A DNA stretch of 52,226 nt from Ruminococcus sp. (GCF_024691275.1 NZ_JAILNU010000056.1:1-52226); one strand, 5' to 3'. Shown: positions 7,064-16,259, counted from the first letter of the stretch. Program-made: numbers and translations. Notes: a model not told the origin generated them from the letters alone.

Positions 7064-9238
7064 TCATGTTCCGTTGCCTGTCATGGATTTCCTGTAGTTC
7101 GAGGCGGTCATGCCTTTTTTCTTTCGGAAGAGCTTCATAAAGTGTGAAGCGTCGGGATAACCGCATTTTTCGGCTATCTCGCTGACATTGAGAGCTGTGT
7201 TCGCAAGGAGCCTTTCCGCAAGGGCAAGCCGTGCGGAGATAACATCTGCATTAAAGCTGATATTAAGGAACTGGCGGTAGAGGTGCTGGAAGTAGGAGGT
7301 GCTTACGCCTATTTTTGCGGAAGCTGTTTCTGCTGTCCATTCAAGCTGAGGCTCTTCGTAGACGTTGTATTGCAGCTCGCGGAGCTTTCCAAGAAAGGCG
7401 CTGCTGCTGTCTGCGGAGGAACTGCGCATATCCTCCAGCTTTTTTTCAAGCTGAGCTATCATGTCAGTGGGAGATGTACTGCTGTCGGTCACTGTAGACA
7501 AGCGCCTGAGCATAGGTGATATGCTTACATTTTGCTGCATCTCTATCATTTTCAGATTGGAGCTCAGTGAGTTTATGAAGAGCTGCTCGGGAAAGTCGGA
7601 ATCGTCGCATTCGCCTATCATTATAAACTCCTCGCCGCCTGTCCTTGCGGCGATCTCGCCTCTTGCGCATGAAAGGTTCACCGCCTGAGCAAATGATACA
7701 ATTATCTGGCGGACGTACTCACTGCTGTACTGTCCGCGGAACTTCTCTGCGATCTCGATACAATATAGAACGCCGTAGTAGCGTCGGTCGGGATCGAGTG
7801 AATCGGTACGAGAGATAAGACCCTTGCGGCTGAAAAGACCCGTGAGGATATCACGCTCCGAGAGCCGCTGTATCTTATCGTTGAGGGAGCGTTCGTAATC
7901 AAGCATACGTATGCGCTCAATGGTGTTTGCGGCGACCTGACAGAATTCGCCGTAGTACTGTTCAAATACAATGCTGTCTGAATACCTGCGGACGCAGTAG
8001 CCGAAGTTCCTGTCGAGGTAGTGCAGAGGAGTGTATATATAGGCGGCAGGCTGGTCTGAGAGCTCCTGCTGAGGTATGATCGTATCCAGTGGAAATTCCT
8101 GCTGAGAAATGTCGCATCTGCCGTTGCAGTACTTCATACGGCAGATCATTTTGTCAGTGTAGACGCTGCTGTTGTTCTCCTCACCGTTGCTGCAAAGGCA
8201 TAGGAAAAAGTCGCTTTTCGGGTAGATGAGATATGCGTTCTGCGCGAGGACTATTGCGCACTCGTCCATGTTCTTGACATTGTTCATCATGGAGGAATAG
8301 TTGCTGTGCATGAATATGCTCATTGCCATGTCTCTTGCAAACATATTATCACTGATGGCAGCGTCCTCAGAGGTATCCCTCTTGCAGCCGCAGCTTGCGC
8401 CTAAAATAACGGCAGGCCGCACCTCTATGCGGCTGCGGGGACTATCGCCGCTTATGAGCTTATGCAAGCGGCATACAGCTTCAATGCCGTTTTCCGTGAA
8501 GCCGCCTCCGAAAGTGGTAAGTGACGGGTGGTAGCTGCTAACGTCGGGGTTGCCATCGTAGCTGCCCACAGCGATGTTGTCGGGGACGTTTATGCCATTT
8601 TTGGCAAGTGAAAGGCAGAGCTGCAAAGCCATGTAATCGTTCCCGCATACAATGGCTTGCGGACGCTCTATATCGCCGTTTGCAATGCGCTCAGCGAAGC
8701 TCTTGGCGTAGTTAATCCAGAAGTCGCCGTAGAAAACATGATCCTTTCTGAATGGAATGCCGTTTTCGGCGAGAGCGTCCTTGTAGCCCTCTATACGCTC
8801 GGTGGAATGTATCACGTTCTTGGGGCCGCTGAGGCAGTATATCCTTGTGAAGCCGTGTACCTTAATGAAGTGCTCCGTGAGCTTTCGGAAGTACTCCCTG
8901 TTGTTTTGCAGGCAGCTCTCAAAGCAGTCACTGACATAATCGAGAGCGATGACAGGTATGCCTTTTTTCACGAACATATCCTCCAGCTTTTTTGACAGTG
9001 AGCGGCTGAAGAATGATCCCAGATCAATTATAGCGCCGTCGAAGCTGAGCTGCTTGATAAGGGTGTAGATATTTTCATCGCCTTTAAGGTGTTCGGTCTC
9101 GTTGTCGAAGTTTACGAAATGTGTGAGTACTATAAAGTCGTAACCGAGGGCGGCGGACTGCTGCCAGATCGCTTCTATAAGACAGGTCTGGTAAAGTTTT
9201 TCCGCATTGACAGTTATGAAAGCTATTCGTTTTCTCAT
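7064..9238 (-). CDS. Transcription regulator: periplasmic-binding-like sensor, GGDEF-like domain, AraC DNA-binding domain
   Basis: A 724-residue cytoplasmic protein with three recognisable parts. Residues 1-285 are a LacI/GalR-type sugar-binding fold (RIAFITV start, IPVIALDYV, GYKDALAENG, AIVCGNDYMALQL, VGSYDG) but without the LacI DNA-binding headpiece. A linker with GAF-like character follows, then a GGDEF-like domain at about 470-585: DILTGLFSRKG and ARTGGEEFIM (GGEEF at 534-538). The usual Asp-x-Asp metal site is replaced by EIAEKF, so cyclase activity is doubtful. Residues 630-718 are an AraC-type double helix-turn-helix (SYFQHLYRQF, then VSEIAEKCGY and HFMKLFRKKKG). It sits head to head with the GH5 cellulase gene, sharing a 197-base promoter region, so it probably senses a sugar and controls that gene. 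ATG 9238 has GAGGTGA seven bases upstream. No signal peptide or membrane segment is visible. Confidence 0.85.
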   Translation of the reverse strand: MRKRIAFITVNAEKLYQTCLIEAIWQQSAALGYDFIVLTHFVNFDNETEHLKGDENIYTLIKQLSFDGAIIDLGSFFSRSLSKKLEDMFVKKGIPVIALDYVSDCFESCLQNNREYFRKLTEHFIKVHGFTRIYCLSGPKNVIHSTERIEGYKDALAENGIPFRKDHVFYGDFWINYAKSFAERIANGDIERPQAIVCGNDYMALQLCLSLAKNGINVPDNIAVGSYDGNPDVSSYHPSLTTFGGGFTENGIEAVCRLHKLISGDSPRSRIEVRPAVILGASCGCKRDTSEDAAISDNMFARDMAMSIFMHSNYSSMMNNVKNMDECAIVLAQNAYLIYPKSDFFLCLCSNGEENNSSVYTDKMICRMKYCNGRCDISQQEFPLDTIIPQQELSDQPAAYIYTPLHYLDRNFGYCVRRYSDSIVFEQYYGEFCQVAANTIERIRMLDYERSLNDKIQRLSERDILTGLFSRKGLISRTDSLDPDRRYYGVLYCIEIAEKFRGQYSSEYVRQIIVSFAQAVNLSCARGEIAARTGGEEFIMIGECDDSDFPEQLFINSLSSNLKMIEMQQNVSISPMLRRLSTVTDSSTSPTDMIAQLEKKLEDMRSSSADSSSAFLGKLRELQYNVYEEPQLEWTAETASAKIGVSTSYFQHLYRQFLNISFNADVISARLALAERLLANTALNVSEIAEKCGYPDASHFMKLFRKKKGMTASNYRKSMTGNGT

Positions 9239-9260
9239 GAGCAGTCACCTCTTTTATTTG

Positions 9261-9289
9261 ATTATAGCACAGGCACGGGCTGAAATCAA
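9261..9289 (-). promoter_or_regulatory. Promoter of the PBP/GGDEF/AraC regulator
   Basis: Minus strand: TTGATT (9289-9284), 17 bases, TATAAT (9266-9261). It points away from the cellulase promoter, with the two -35 boxes about 44 bases apart. Confidence 0.7.
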
Positions 9290-9307
9290 CTGCAAAAAGC
9301 TGAAAAG
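9279..9307. promoter_or_regulatory. Candidate AraC-type binding site (direct GCTGAAA repeats)
   Basis: GCTGAAA begins at 9279 and again at 9299, 20 bases apart and in the same orientation, between the divergent promoters. AraC-family proteins usually bind direct repeats about two helical turns apart. The assignment to the neighbouring regulator is inference. Confidence 0.35.
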
Positions 9308-9332
9308 TACATAAATTGAGTTGGAATTTTCA

Positions 9333-9361
9333 TTGAAATTTACATTTGGCTGCTCTATAAT
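9333..9361 (+). promoter_or_regulatory. Promoter of the GH5 cellulase gene
   Basis: TTGAAA (9333-9338), 17 bases, TATAAT (9356-9361). Confidence 0.75.
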
Positions 9362-9435
9362 TATAACAACAGAAAGTGTAGGGGACTGCATCCCTTAAAA
9401 ATGTAAAATATAATTCAGGAAAGGAAGTTTTTAAC

Positions 9436-11598
9436 ATGAATAGTTTCTTCAAAAAAGGCTGTTCCGCTGCTCTTGCAGCAGTTACCCTTGTTTCCTCGGC
9501 TATGGGGAACACCATTTTCACCACGTCTGCTGTCACTGTAAGTATTCAGCAGTTTTCGGGTGAAAGCTCGGGAAGCACATACAGTATTCCGTCAGGTGCG
9601 ATTAGCTCCGACATCAGCGTAACAGACATCGGCGGATTATCTGTACCGCTCCTTGCAAGCAATAAAGCAGCGGCTTCCAAATACAGTATCCCCGAACTCA
9701 ATATCCCTGCAAGATCAGTTCCCGAGACTGAGGGCATCAAGTTCGTAAAGGATATGCGCCTTGGCTGGAATCTTGGAAATACTATGGACGCTATCGACGA
9801 TACAGGCTGGGTAGGCAGCGAAATGGGTATCGAGACCTGCTGGAACGGCGGCTACAAGACCACCAAAAAGATGATAGATACCGTTAAGGCAGCAGGCTTC
9901 AGGACTGTACGTATCCCTGTTTCATGGCACAATCATGTTGATGCCAATTACCAGATCACAAAGCAGTGGATGGACAGAGTTCAGGAGATCGTTGACTACG
10001 CTATTGATGACGGTATGTACGTTATCCTCAACGTTCACCACGATAACGATGCAAAGTATATGTATCCCGATACTGCTCATTATGCTCAGTCAAAGAAGTA
10101 CATGACAACTGTCTGGTCACAGATAGCAGAACGTTTCAAGGAATACGACAACAAGCTTATTTTTGAGACCATGAACGAGCCTCGTCTTATCGGTCATCAG
10201 AACGAATGGTGGATAAACCCTTCAAATCCTGACTGTATCGACGCTATAAAGACTATCAACCAGCTCAATCAGGACTGCCTTGACACTATCCGTAAGTCAG
10301 GCGGCAATAACGGCACAAGATACGTTTCCGTTCCGGGATATGACTGCTCAGTTGACGGTGCTACAAATGAGAATTTCCGTATACCCACAGACAGTGTACA
10401 GAACAGACTTATCGTAGCTGTTCACGCATATCTGCCATACGGCTTTGCACTTGCTGAGGAGAGCGACTCCCAGAGTGTAAGAAACTTCAACATCAAAACA
10501 GATACAGGCGAGATAAATCAGGCTTTTGACAAGGTGTACCAGAAGTACACATCAAAGGGTATCCCTGTTTATGTCGGTGAGTATGGCGCAAGAGAAAAGG
10601 GCAGCAATGTTCAGGACAGAGTTGACTGTGCTGCTTACTTCACAGCATATGCTTCATCTGTAGGCGTTACCTGCTGCTGGTGGGACGATATAAGCTTCAT
10701 GCTTCTCGACAGATCAAACTGCACATGGAAGCGTCCGGAGATAGTTGCTGCTATAAATAAGTACGCAAGAGGAACAGCCGAGTCCACTATCGTTACTTCC
10801 GTTACAAATCCAAGTGAGATCGTGACCACAACTACATCTTCAAATATTACCGAGAGCGACAAGATCTACGGTGTAGAGACAGCAGGCGGTATGGTATCAT
10901 TCGGTACAAGCATTGGCGAAACTGCATTTGTGGACGTTCAGTTCAAAGGCAATACAAACTTTATGAATGGCTGTCTGGGCTTCTCGCCGCAGCTCAACGG
11001 CAAGAGCTACTGGGTATCATATGTTTGGGAGGCTAAGAAGTCAGGCACTATCACTCTTGATATGAATAAACCCAAGCAGGTAATGGACGTATCTCAGGAG
11101 CCTGCTGAGGCTGTTACAGATGCTGATGTAAAGAAGCAGCTCATCGAGAAGATAAAGAAAGAACAGTCTGCACTTTTACAGGCTTGGTACGCTTCCGACA
11201 AGACAGGCAAGGAGATAACTCCACCTGCTTCGGGCGCTGAGAGCATAAAGGCATTCATCATTTCCTCAAACGGCTCAAAGCAGACAACAACTACCACTTC
11301 AACGACCTCGACCACATCGACAACGACAGTTGCAACTACATCAGTTGCGGTGGCAAAGGCTGACAAGTACGGCGATGCAAACTGCGACAAGGGTGTGGAT
11401 ATGGCAGACGTTGTAATCATAATGCAGTCACTGGCTAATCCTAACAAGTACGGTATAAACGGCTCTGAAGAGCACCACATCACCGATCAGGGTCTTGCAA
11501 ATGCTGACGTACAGGGAAATAACGGCGTATCTACCGAAGATGCACTGGCTATCCAGCTGTACCTCCTCGGAAAGTACAAGGCACTTCCTGTAGACTGA
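9436..11598 (+). CDS. Secreted GH5 endoglucanase with C-terminal dockerin
   Basis: A 720-residue cellulosomal beta-1,4-glucanase. Signal peptide about 1-32. The GH5 (probably subfamily 4) barrel spans about 100-445: GWNLGNTMDA (110-119), VRIPVSWHNHV, ILNVHHDND, the acid/base Glu in FETMNEPR (E248), the conserved His of AVHAYLP and the nucleophile in VYVGEYGA (E382). A Thr-rich linker leads to a 130-residue module at 475-612 that is probably carbohydrate-binding but not assignable by eye. A second Thr/Ser linker and a type I dockerin follow at 645-715 (GDANCDKGVDMADVV, NADVQGNNGVSTEDAL). AAGGAAG lies eight bases before the ATG. It is transcribed divergently from the PBP/GGDEF/AraC regulator, its likely controller, and ends at a strong terminator. 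It would attach to scaffoldin cohesins and cut cellulose or mixed-linkage glucan and xyloglucan. Confidence 0.93.
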   Translation: MNSFFKKGCSAALAAVTLVSSAMGNTIFTTSAVTVSIQQFSGESSGSTYSIPSGAISSDISVTDIGGLSVPLLASNKAAASKYSIPELNIPARSVPETEGIKFVKDMRLGWNLGNTMDAIDDTGWVGSEMGIETCWNGGYKTTKKMIDTVKAAGFRTVRIPVSWHNHVDANYQITKQWMDRVQEIVDYAIDDGMYVILNVHHDNDAKYMYPDTAHYAQSKKYMTTVWSQIAERFKEYDNKLIFETMNEPRLIGHQNEWWINPSNPDCIDAIKTINQLNQDCLDTIRKSGGNNGTRYVSVPGYDCSVDGATNENFRIPTDSVQNRLIVAVHAYLPYGFALAEESDSQSVRNFNIKTDTGEINQAFDKVYQKYTSKGIPVYVGEYGAREKGSNVQDRVDCAAYFTAYASSVGVTCCWWDDISFMLLDRSNCTWKRPEIVAAINKYARGTAESTIVTSVTNPSEIVTTTTSSNITESDKIYGVETAGGMVSFGTSIGETAFVDVQFKGNTNFMNGCLGFSPQLNGKSYWVSYVWEAKKSGTITLDMNKPKQVMDVSQEPAEAVTDADVKKQLIEKIKKEQSALLQAWYASDKTGKEITPPASGAESIKAFIISSNGSKQTTTTTSTTSTTSTTTVATTSVAVAKADKYGDANCDKGVDMADVVIIMQSLANPNKYGINGSEEHHITDQGLANADVQGNNGVSTEDALAIQLYLLGKYKALPVD

Positions 11599-11610
11599 GA
11601 AAAAGCTCGG

Positions 11611-11622
11611 ATACTCATATAG
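11611..11622. repeat. Fragment of the intergenic-repeat end (ATACTCATATAG)
   Basis: The 12 bases match the outer end of the repeat family at 36858 and 45249 (TACTCATATA). It sits just before the GH5 terminator. No partner end is visible, so it is a remnant or chance. Confidence 0.3.
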
Positions 11623-11627
11623 TTAAT

Positions 11628-11664
11628 GCCCCGAAGCACTTAAAAATGCTTTGGGGCAATACTT
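11628..11664 (+). terminator. Terminator of the GH5 gene
   Basis: GCCCCGAAGCA (11628-11638) pairs with TGCTTTGGGGC (11647-11657), with one G-T pair, followed by AATACTTTT. Confidence 0.8.
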
Positions 11665-11749
11665 TTATATGGTTATTTGTCAGACGGATTCATTATACAC
11701 TCAAAACCTTTCTGACCTTGTATACTTACACAAACGATCATGTTTTATC

Positions 11750-11762
11750 AAGCACGGTGCTT
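11750..11762. repeat. Palindrome AAGCACGGTGCTT, repeat-end tip
   Basis: The sequence equals the palindromic tip seen at the ends of the intergenic repeats (33725, 37170, 52060). It lies 37 bases past the metK stop and may serve as a weak terminator for metK. The 11640-11798 spacer otherwise shows nothing recognisable. Confidence 0.35.
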
Positions 11763-11798
11763 TATTTAAGAAGCTTTTCTTTGTATCAGGCTTCAAGA

Positions 11799-12986
11799 TC
11801 ATGCGTTGACCGAAAGATTCAATGCTTTTTTGAGTGCGGAGACCTTATTTGTACGCTCCCATGTGAAGTCTGCATCCGGTCTACCAAAGTGACCGTATGC
11901 GGAGGTCTGAGCGAACACAGGCTTTCTCAGATCGAGCTCCTTGATGATGCCGCTTGGAGTAAAGTCAAATACTTCTGAAACAGCAGCCTGTATATCTTCG
12001 TCAGGAACAACGCCTGTTCCGAATGTATTGACGTAGATTGATACGGGAGCAGCTACGCCGATAGCGTATGCGAGCTGTATCTCTGCACGTTCGGCAAGTC
12101 CTGCTGCTACGATATTCTTTGCAGCCCATCTTGCAGCATAAGCGGCACTTCTGTCAACCTTTGTGGAGTCCTTACCGCTGAAAGCTCCGCCGCCGTGATG
12201 TGCAGCTCCGCCGTAGGTATCAACGATTATCTTTCTTCCTGTGAGACCGCTGTCACCGACAGGTCCGCCGATAACGAATCTGCCTGTCGGATTAACAAGA
12301 ATGCGTACACTGTTATTGAGCCAGTTTTCGGGAACTATCGGCTTGATAACATATTCGATAAGATCACTGCGGAGCTGTTCCTGAGAGATCTCTTCATCGT
12401 GCTGAGTTGAGATAAGTACAGTGTCGATGCCGACAGCCTTGTCGTCCTCATAGATCACAGATACCTGAGTTTTACCGTCTGGACGCAGATGGGGAAGAGT
12501 ACCGTTCTTGCGTACTTCTGTAAGTCTGTATGCAAGTCTGTGTGCAAGGGAGATAGGCAGAGGCAGCAGCTCGGGAGTCTCATTCACAGCATAGCCGAAT
12601 ATGATTCCCTGATCTCCTGCGCCGATGTCATTGCCGTTTTCTTCTCTGACTTCGAGGGCAGAATCAACTCCCTGTGCAATGTCAGGGGACTGTTTGTCGA
12701 GAAGGTTTATTATCTCTGCTGTATGACCGTCAAAGCCGAGAGCTTCGTTGTCATAGCCGATGCTGTTTATAGCATCACGAACTACCTTTTCTGTGTCTAT
12801 CTCAGCAGAAGAGCCTATCTCGCCTGCGAGGATAACGGTGTTGTTTTTGATAACAGTTTCAGCTGCAACTCTTGCAGTCGGATCTTTTTCGAGATAAGCG
12901 TCGAGGATAGAGTCTGAGATGCGGTCTGCGACCTTGTCGGGGTGTCCCTCTGTTACGGATTCAGATGTAAAAATATACTTGCTCAT
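11799..12986 (-). CDS. metK: S-adenosylmethionine synthetase
   Basis: A full-length 395-residue cytoplasmic enzyme that makes S-adenosylmethionine from methionine and ATP. All family signatures are present: [16 protein letters not shown] at the N-terminus, [12 protein letters not shown] (ATP site) and [19 protein letters not shown] (phosphate-binding loop with Lys and Asp). AAGGAG precedes ATG 12986. The upstream region carries its own promoter, a short Cys-rich leader ORF and an attenuator-like terminator, and no SAM riboswitch or T-box that I can recognise, so its control appears unusual. It has no operon partner. The downstream side holds only the palindrome at 11750 before the convergent GH5 gene. 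Confidence 0.97.
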   Translation of the reverse strand: MSKYIFTSESVTEGHPDKVADRISDSILDAYLEKDPTARVAAETVIKNNTVILAGEIGSSAEIDTEKVVRDAINSIGYDNEALGFDGHTAEIINLLDKQSPDIAQGVDSALEVREENGNDIGAGDQGIIFGYAVNETPELLPLPISLAHRLAYRLTEVRKNGTLPHLRPDGKTQVSVIYEDDKAVGIDTVLISTQHDEEISQEQLRSDLIEYVIKPIVPENWLNNSVRILVNPTGRFVIGGPVGDSGLTGRKIIVDTYGGAAHHGGGAFSGKDSTKVDRSAAYAARWAAKNIVAAGLAERAEIQLAYAIGVAAPVSIYVNTFGTGVVPDEDIQAAVSEVFDFTPSGIIKELDLRKPVFAQTSAYGHFGRPDADFTWERTNKVSALKKALNLSVNA

Positions 12987-13005
12987 GATAAATTCTCCTT
13001 AATAC

Positions 13006-13039
13006 ATAAAAATAGGGAATACAGAAACCTGCATTCCCT
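13006..13039 (-). terminator. Attenuator-like terminator in front of metK
   Basis: On the minus strand AGGGAATGCAG (13039-13029) pairs with CTGTATTCCCT (13024-13014), with one mismatch, followed by ATTTTTAT. It lies 20 bases before the metK ATG and after the leader ORF, inside one transcription unit, which is the layout of a transcription attenuator. A small GCGC-CTGT-GCGC hairpin (13066-13055) stands between leader stop and terminator. Confidence 0.7.
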
Positions 13040-13070
13040 TTGTTGTTTTTATCTGCGCACAGGCGCATAT

Positions 13071-13151
13071 TTAAAATACAAAAGTGCTGTTTCTCTGACA
13101 AAAAAATATTCGATTGTTTATCGTCATACAACAGCAGCATATTTTTTTCAT
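13071..13151 (-). CDS. Leader peptide with four consecutive Cys codons (26 residues)
   Basis: ATG 13151 is preceded by GAAAGGAG (ten bases away) just downstream of a good promoter. The frame reads MKKICCCCM, then 17 residues to TAA 13071-13073. Four Cys codons in a row (TGC TGC TGT TGT), followed by Met, are what a ribosome-stalling attenuation leader for sulfur amino acids would need. The next elements are a small hairpin, a terminator and metK. A comparable Cys-run leader peptide is known in other bacteria in front of cysteine genes; I know of none before metK. The gene was found by reading the leader, and expression is inferred. Confidence 0.55.
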   Translation of the reverse strand: MKKICCCCMTINNRIFFCQRNSTFVF

Positions 13152-13182
13152 TGTGAAACAACTCCTTTCATTTGATGTTATT

Positions 13183-13212
13183 ATTATACAGCTTATCGAG
13201 GGATATGTCCAA
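13183..13212 (-). promoter_or_regulatory. Promoter of the metK leader transcript
   Basis: Minus strand: TTGGAC (13212-13207), 18 bases, TATAAT (13188-13183). Confidence 0.7.
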
Positions 13213-13293
13213 TCCCGAAAAACTATTACAGGTCATAGTCAGCAGCAATAACCTGCAAATAAAAACGATATACATAAAAATAGCCGCTTATAA

Positions 13294-13322
13294 TTGTAAT
13301 TTCGGACTAAGTATGTTATAAT
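13294..13322 (+). promoter_or_regulatory. Promoter of the CotH-dockerin gene
   Basis: TTGTAA (13294-13299), 17 bases, TATAAT (13317-13322), about 95 bases before ATG 13418. Confidence 0.6.
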
Positions 13323-13417
13323 AAACGTGTATTAAATGATCGCTGTCAGGAAGCTGTTGAACTGATAGCCGATAGAAAGGTCTTATCTTACTTTTTGAGA
13401 ACATACGGAGGATTACA

Positions 13418-16177
13418 ATGATAACAGACAGATCAAAAAATAAAGTCGGTAAAATATTGACAAACATACTGACTTGCGGCAGCACAGAGCGTTCCCGTGC
13501 TGCTGAAACGTTCAGGCATGGCAGCAAAAAGGCTTTGACCGCTGCGATAATATCAGCTTTAGCATTTACGAACCATGTACCGTTTTTTGCAACTGGAGCA
13601 GAAAACGAAAGGACAGTGACTATCAACGAAATATGTACGAAAAACACTTCTGTCGCTTCACCTGACGGCATTTTCTATGATTTTGTGGAGCTTTACAACC
13701 CGAACGATAAAGCTGTCTCTTTGAGCGGATATTCGCTTTCCGATGATAAAGGCGCTCCGAAGAAATACGTTTTCCCACATGATGCTGTTATAGAAGCAGG
13801 CGGCTTTTATGTTGTATACTGCGGAGTAAAGGAGGGCAGTCAGGCAGAGGGTACGACCTTTGGACTTTCCAAAAATGGCGAGACACTGCTGCTTTCGGAT
13901 CCGAACGGTAAACAGCTTGAATGTATCGAAGTTCCGCCACTTGCGGACAATATCTCATACGGCAGGATCCCCGACGGCAGCGGCAGCTTCGGCGAGTTGA
14001 GAGAAATGACTCTGGGAAGTGTTAATTCCGAAAATGCTTTTGTTTTAAGCGTCCCAAAGCCGACATTTTCACAGGGAAGCGGCTTTTATGATTCGGAATT
14101 CAAGCTTTCTCTTTCGGCTCCTGAGGGATATAGCATTTATTATACTCTTGACGGCAGTGATCCGACTGTTGACTCGGAACGCTATGAAACTCCCATATCT
14201 GTATACGACAGGTCAGAGGAAGAAAATGTCTTTGCTGCAATAACCGATATAGATTATGGTGCGTATACCGCTCCTGAAAAGCCTGTTGATAAGGCAATGA
14301 TCGTAAGAGCGATAGCGGCAGATGCTGACGGAAATATTAGTCCGATAGTTTCAAATACCTATTTTATAGGATACACTGAAAAAGACTATGCAAAGAATAT
14401 GCGCGTGATTTCCCTTGTGACAGATCCTGATAATCTTTTTGATGATGAAAAGGGAATATACGTTGCAGGTAAAGCTTATAATGAAGCAAATGAAAATGGG
14501 ATTTACACAGTAGAACCCAATTATACAATGGAGGGAAAAGAATGGGAACGCCCTGCAAATATAACTGTATTTGAAAACAGTAAAGCTTCATATACTGCGG
14601 ATATTGGCATACGTATACGCGGAGCGGTATCACGTTTTGAGGCGCAAAAGAGTTTTACTTTAAATGCACGCAGTGAATATGGTCCGCGAAAAATGAACTA
14701 TGATTTTTTCAATGGTGAACTTAGAAACATTAATGGAAAGGTAATTGATTCATTTGACAGCATAGCTCTTCGCAATGGCGGCAACGATGTTAAGACTAAA
14801 CTCCGCGACCGTTTGAATCAGGAGCTTTCAGAGGACAGAGATTTCGGCATACTGAAGCAGACAGAATGTGTTTTGTTTATTGACGGTGAATTCTGGGGGC
14901 TTTATAATATTACTGAAAAAATTGATGAGGACTATATTGCCGATCATTACAAGGTAAAAAGCAAGAATGTGCAATGTTTCAAAGTTGGCAACACAGATTA
15001 CGACGAGATAACTGAAGTTTACAAAACGATCAATAACATAATCAAAAATACTGACAGTGACGAACTTTATGATAAATTAGACGAGTTCATGGATATGAAA
15101 AGTTTTATGGACTACATGGCTGTGGAAATAATTATCGGCAATTCGGATTCAGGAAATAATAATACGGCTTTCTGGAAAACCACGAAAATTGACAGTAATA
15201 ATCCGTATGCTGATGGCAGATTTCGCTTTATTCTGTATGATACCGAAGCAGGTCAGGGACTGTACAAAGATAAAGCCGAAGAGCCGAACCTTTTTAAGGC
15301 CAAGGAATTGTCGGAAGACAGTAACTATGTTCTTCTTTTTGATATGCTGAAAAAAAGTGAAAAAGTTCGCATGGAGTTCATGCGCACATATTTTGATCTT
15401 TGCAATGAAAACTATAAAGCCGATAATGTTTTGCGCAGGGTCAATGAACTGGCATCATTGTATAAACTTCCTATGTTAGATACATTTGAGCGATTTTCAT
15501 ATGAAAGCTATGTAAACGGCGGTAAACAGGAACTCACTACAGCGGAAAAATATGAAAACGAGGTCGGAAAGCTGACAAATTTCTGGAAAAAACGCGATAA
15601 ATATGCAAAATCTCATCTTATAGAATTCCTTGGTGACAAGGTAAGCGGTGAAACATATCAGCTGGATCTTGATAATAATGCAGAGCAGGGCAGTATACAG
15701 CTCAATACGCTTACACTCGACTGTGCCGAAAGCAAATGGCAGGGGGATTATCCTAAGGAATTACCGATAATACTTAAAGCTGTTCCGAAAAACGGGTATA
15801 AGTTCCTGCGCTGGGAGATAAGCGGTGCTGAATATACGTCGGGAAGCGAAACGAGTACGGAAGCTGTTCTGATGCCCGATGAAAGCAGTGTTAGTATTAA
15901 GGCGGTATATTCTCCTGATAAGACAACTGAAGAATTGATATGGGGAGATGCGAACTGCGATGGCGAAGTTGATCTGTCCGATGCTGTACTGATAATGCAG
16001 TCGATCGCTAACCCCGATAAATACGGTTTGAGAGGAACAGAGCCGAGCGCTATAACGGAAAAAGGCAGTTTGCAGGCAGATGTTGATATCTCGACAAAGG
16101 GCGTTACAGGAAATGATGCATTAAAAATACAGAAGTATCTTCTTAGGCTCATAAGCAGTCTCGATCCAAATGAATAA
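13418..16177 (+). CDS. Secreted CotH-type protein with lamin-tail domain and dockerin
   Basis: A 919-residue exported protein. An unusually long basic N-region (1-38) precedes the hydrophobic signal segment (about 39-60). Residues 66-200 are a lamin-tail (LTD) domain (VTINEICTKN, DFVELYNPN, GYSLSDDKG). Residues 213-315 are a chitobiase C-terminal/FN3-like strand domain (YYTLDGSDPT). The CotH kinase-like domain runs from about 326 to 720: GIRIRGAVSRFEAQKSF, KLRDRLNQELS, FIDGEFWGLYNITEKID, then a GNSDSGNNN site and a FILYDTEAG metal-site region. A bacterial-repeat strand domain and a C-terminal dockerin (about 847-912, GDANCDGEVDLSDAV) follow. CotH proteins phosphorylate protein targets in Bacillus spores; in Ruminococcus such proteins are cellulosome-associated with unknown substrates. 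AGGAG lies seven bases before the ATG. The gene ends at an unusual terminator whose loop carries a repeat. Confidence 0.9.
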   Translation: MITDRSKNKVGKILTNILTCGSTERSRAAETFRHGSKKALTAAIISALAFTNHVPFFATGAENERTVTINEICTKNTSVASPDGIFYDFVELYNPNDKAVSLSGYSLSDDKGAPKKYVFPHDAVIEAGGFYVVYCGVKEGSQAEGTTFGLSKNGETLLLSDPNGKQLECIEVPPLADNISYGRIPDGSGSFGELREMTLGSVNSENAFVLSVPKPTFSQGSGFYDSEFKLSLSAPEGYSIYYTLDGSDPTVDSERYETPISVYDRSEEENVFAAITDIDYGAYTAPEKPVDKAMIVRAIAADADGNISPIVSNTYFIGYTEKDYAKNMRVISLVTDPDNLFDDEKGIYVAGKAYNEANENGIYTVEPNYTMEGKEWERPANITVFENSKASYTADIGIRIRGAVSRFEAQKSFTLNARSEYGPRKMNYDFFNGELRNINGKVIDSFDSIALRNGGNDVKTKLRDRLNQELSEDRDFGILKQTECVLFIDGEFWGLYNITEKIDEDYIADHYKVKSKNVQCFKVGNTDYDEITEVYKTINNIIKNTDSDELYDKLDEFMDMKSFMDYMAVEIIIGNSDSGNNNTAFWKTTKIDSNNPYADGRFRFILYDTEAGQGLYKDKAEEPNLFKAKELSEDSNYVLLFDMLKKSEKVRMEFMRTYFDLCNENYKADNVLRRVNELASLYKLPMLDTFERFSYESYVNGGKQELTTAEKYENEVGKLTNFWKKRDKYAKSHLIEFLGDKVSGETYQLDLDNNAEQGSIQLNTLTLDCAESKWQGDYPKELPIILKAVPKNGYKFLRWEISGAEYTSGSETSTEAVLMPDESSVSIKAVYSPDKTTEELIWGDANCDGEVDLSDAVLIMQSIANPDKYGLRGTEPSAITEKGSLQADVDISTKGVTGNDALKIQKYLLRLISSLDPNE

Positions 16178-16187
16178 TCCCTATTAC

Positions 16188-16259
16188 AAAAGCTCTTCCT
16201 TAAAGACGGTGCTTATACAGAAGTTTCTATATGAGTACCCTCTTATGGAGGAGCTTTTT
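16188..16259 (+). terminator. Terminator of the CotH gene with a repeat in its loop
   Basis: AAAAGCTCTTCC (16188-16199) pairs with GGAGGAGCTTTT (16247-16258), with one T-G pair, then T. The 47-base loop contains the minimal copy of the intergenic repeat. The stem directly follows the CotH stop at 16177. Confidence 0.7.
16207..16239. repeat. Minimal intergenic repeat, both ends abutting
   Basis: CGGTGCTTATACAGAAGTTT is joined directly to CTATATGAGTACC, so one end of the family runs into the other with no interior. It is itself an imperfect inverted repeat. Confidence 0.65.

Noticed and set aside
12987..13160. SAM riboswitch or T-box before metK
   Set aside because: I could not find the SAM-I core pattern or the T-box AGGGTGGNACCGCG sequence; the leader-peptide layout fits better.
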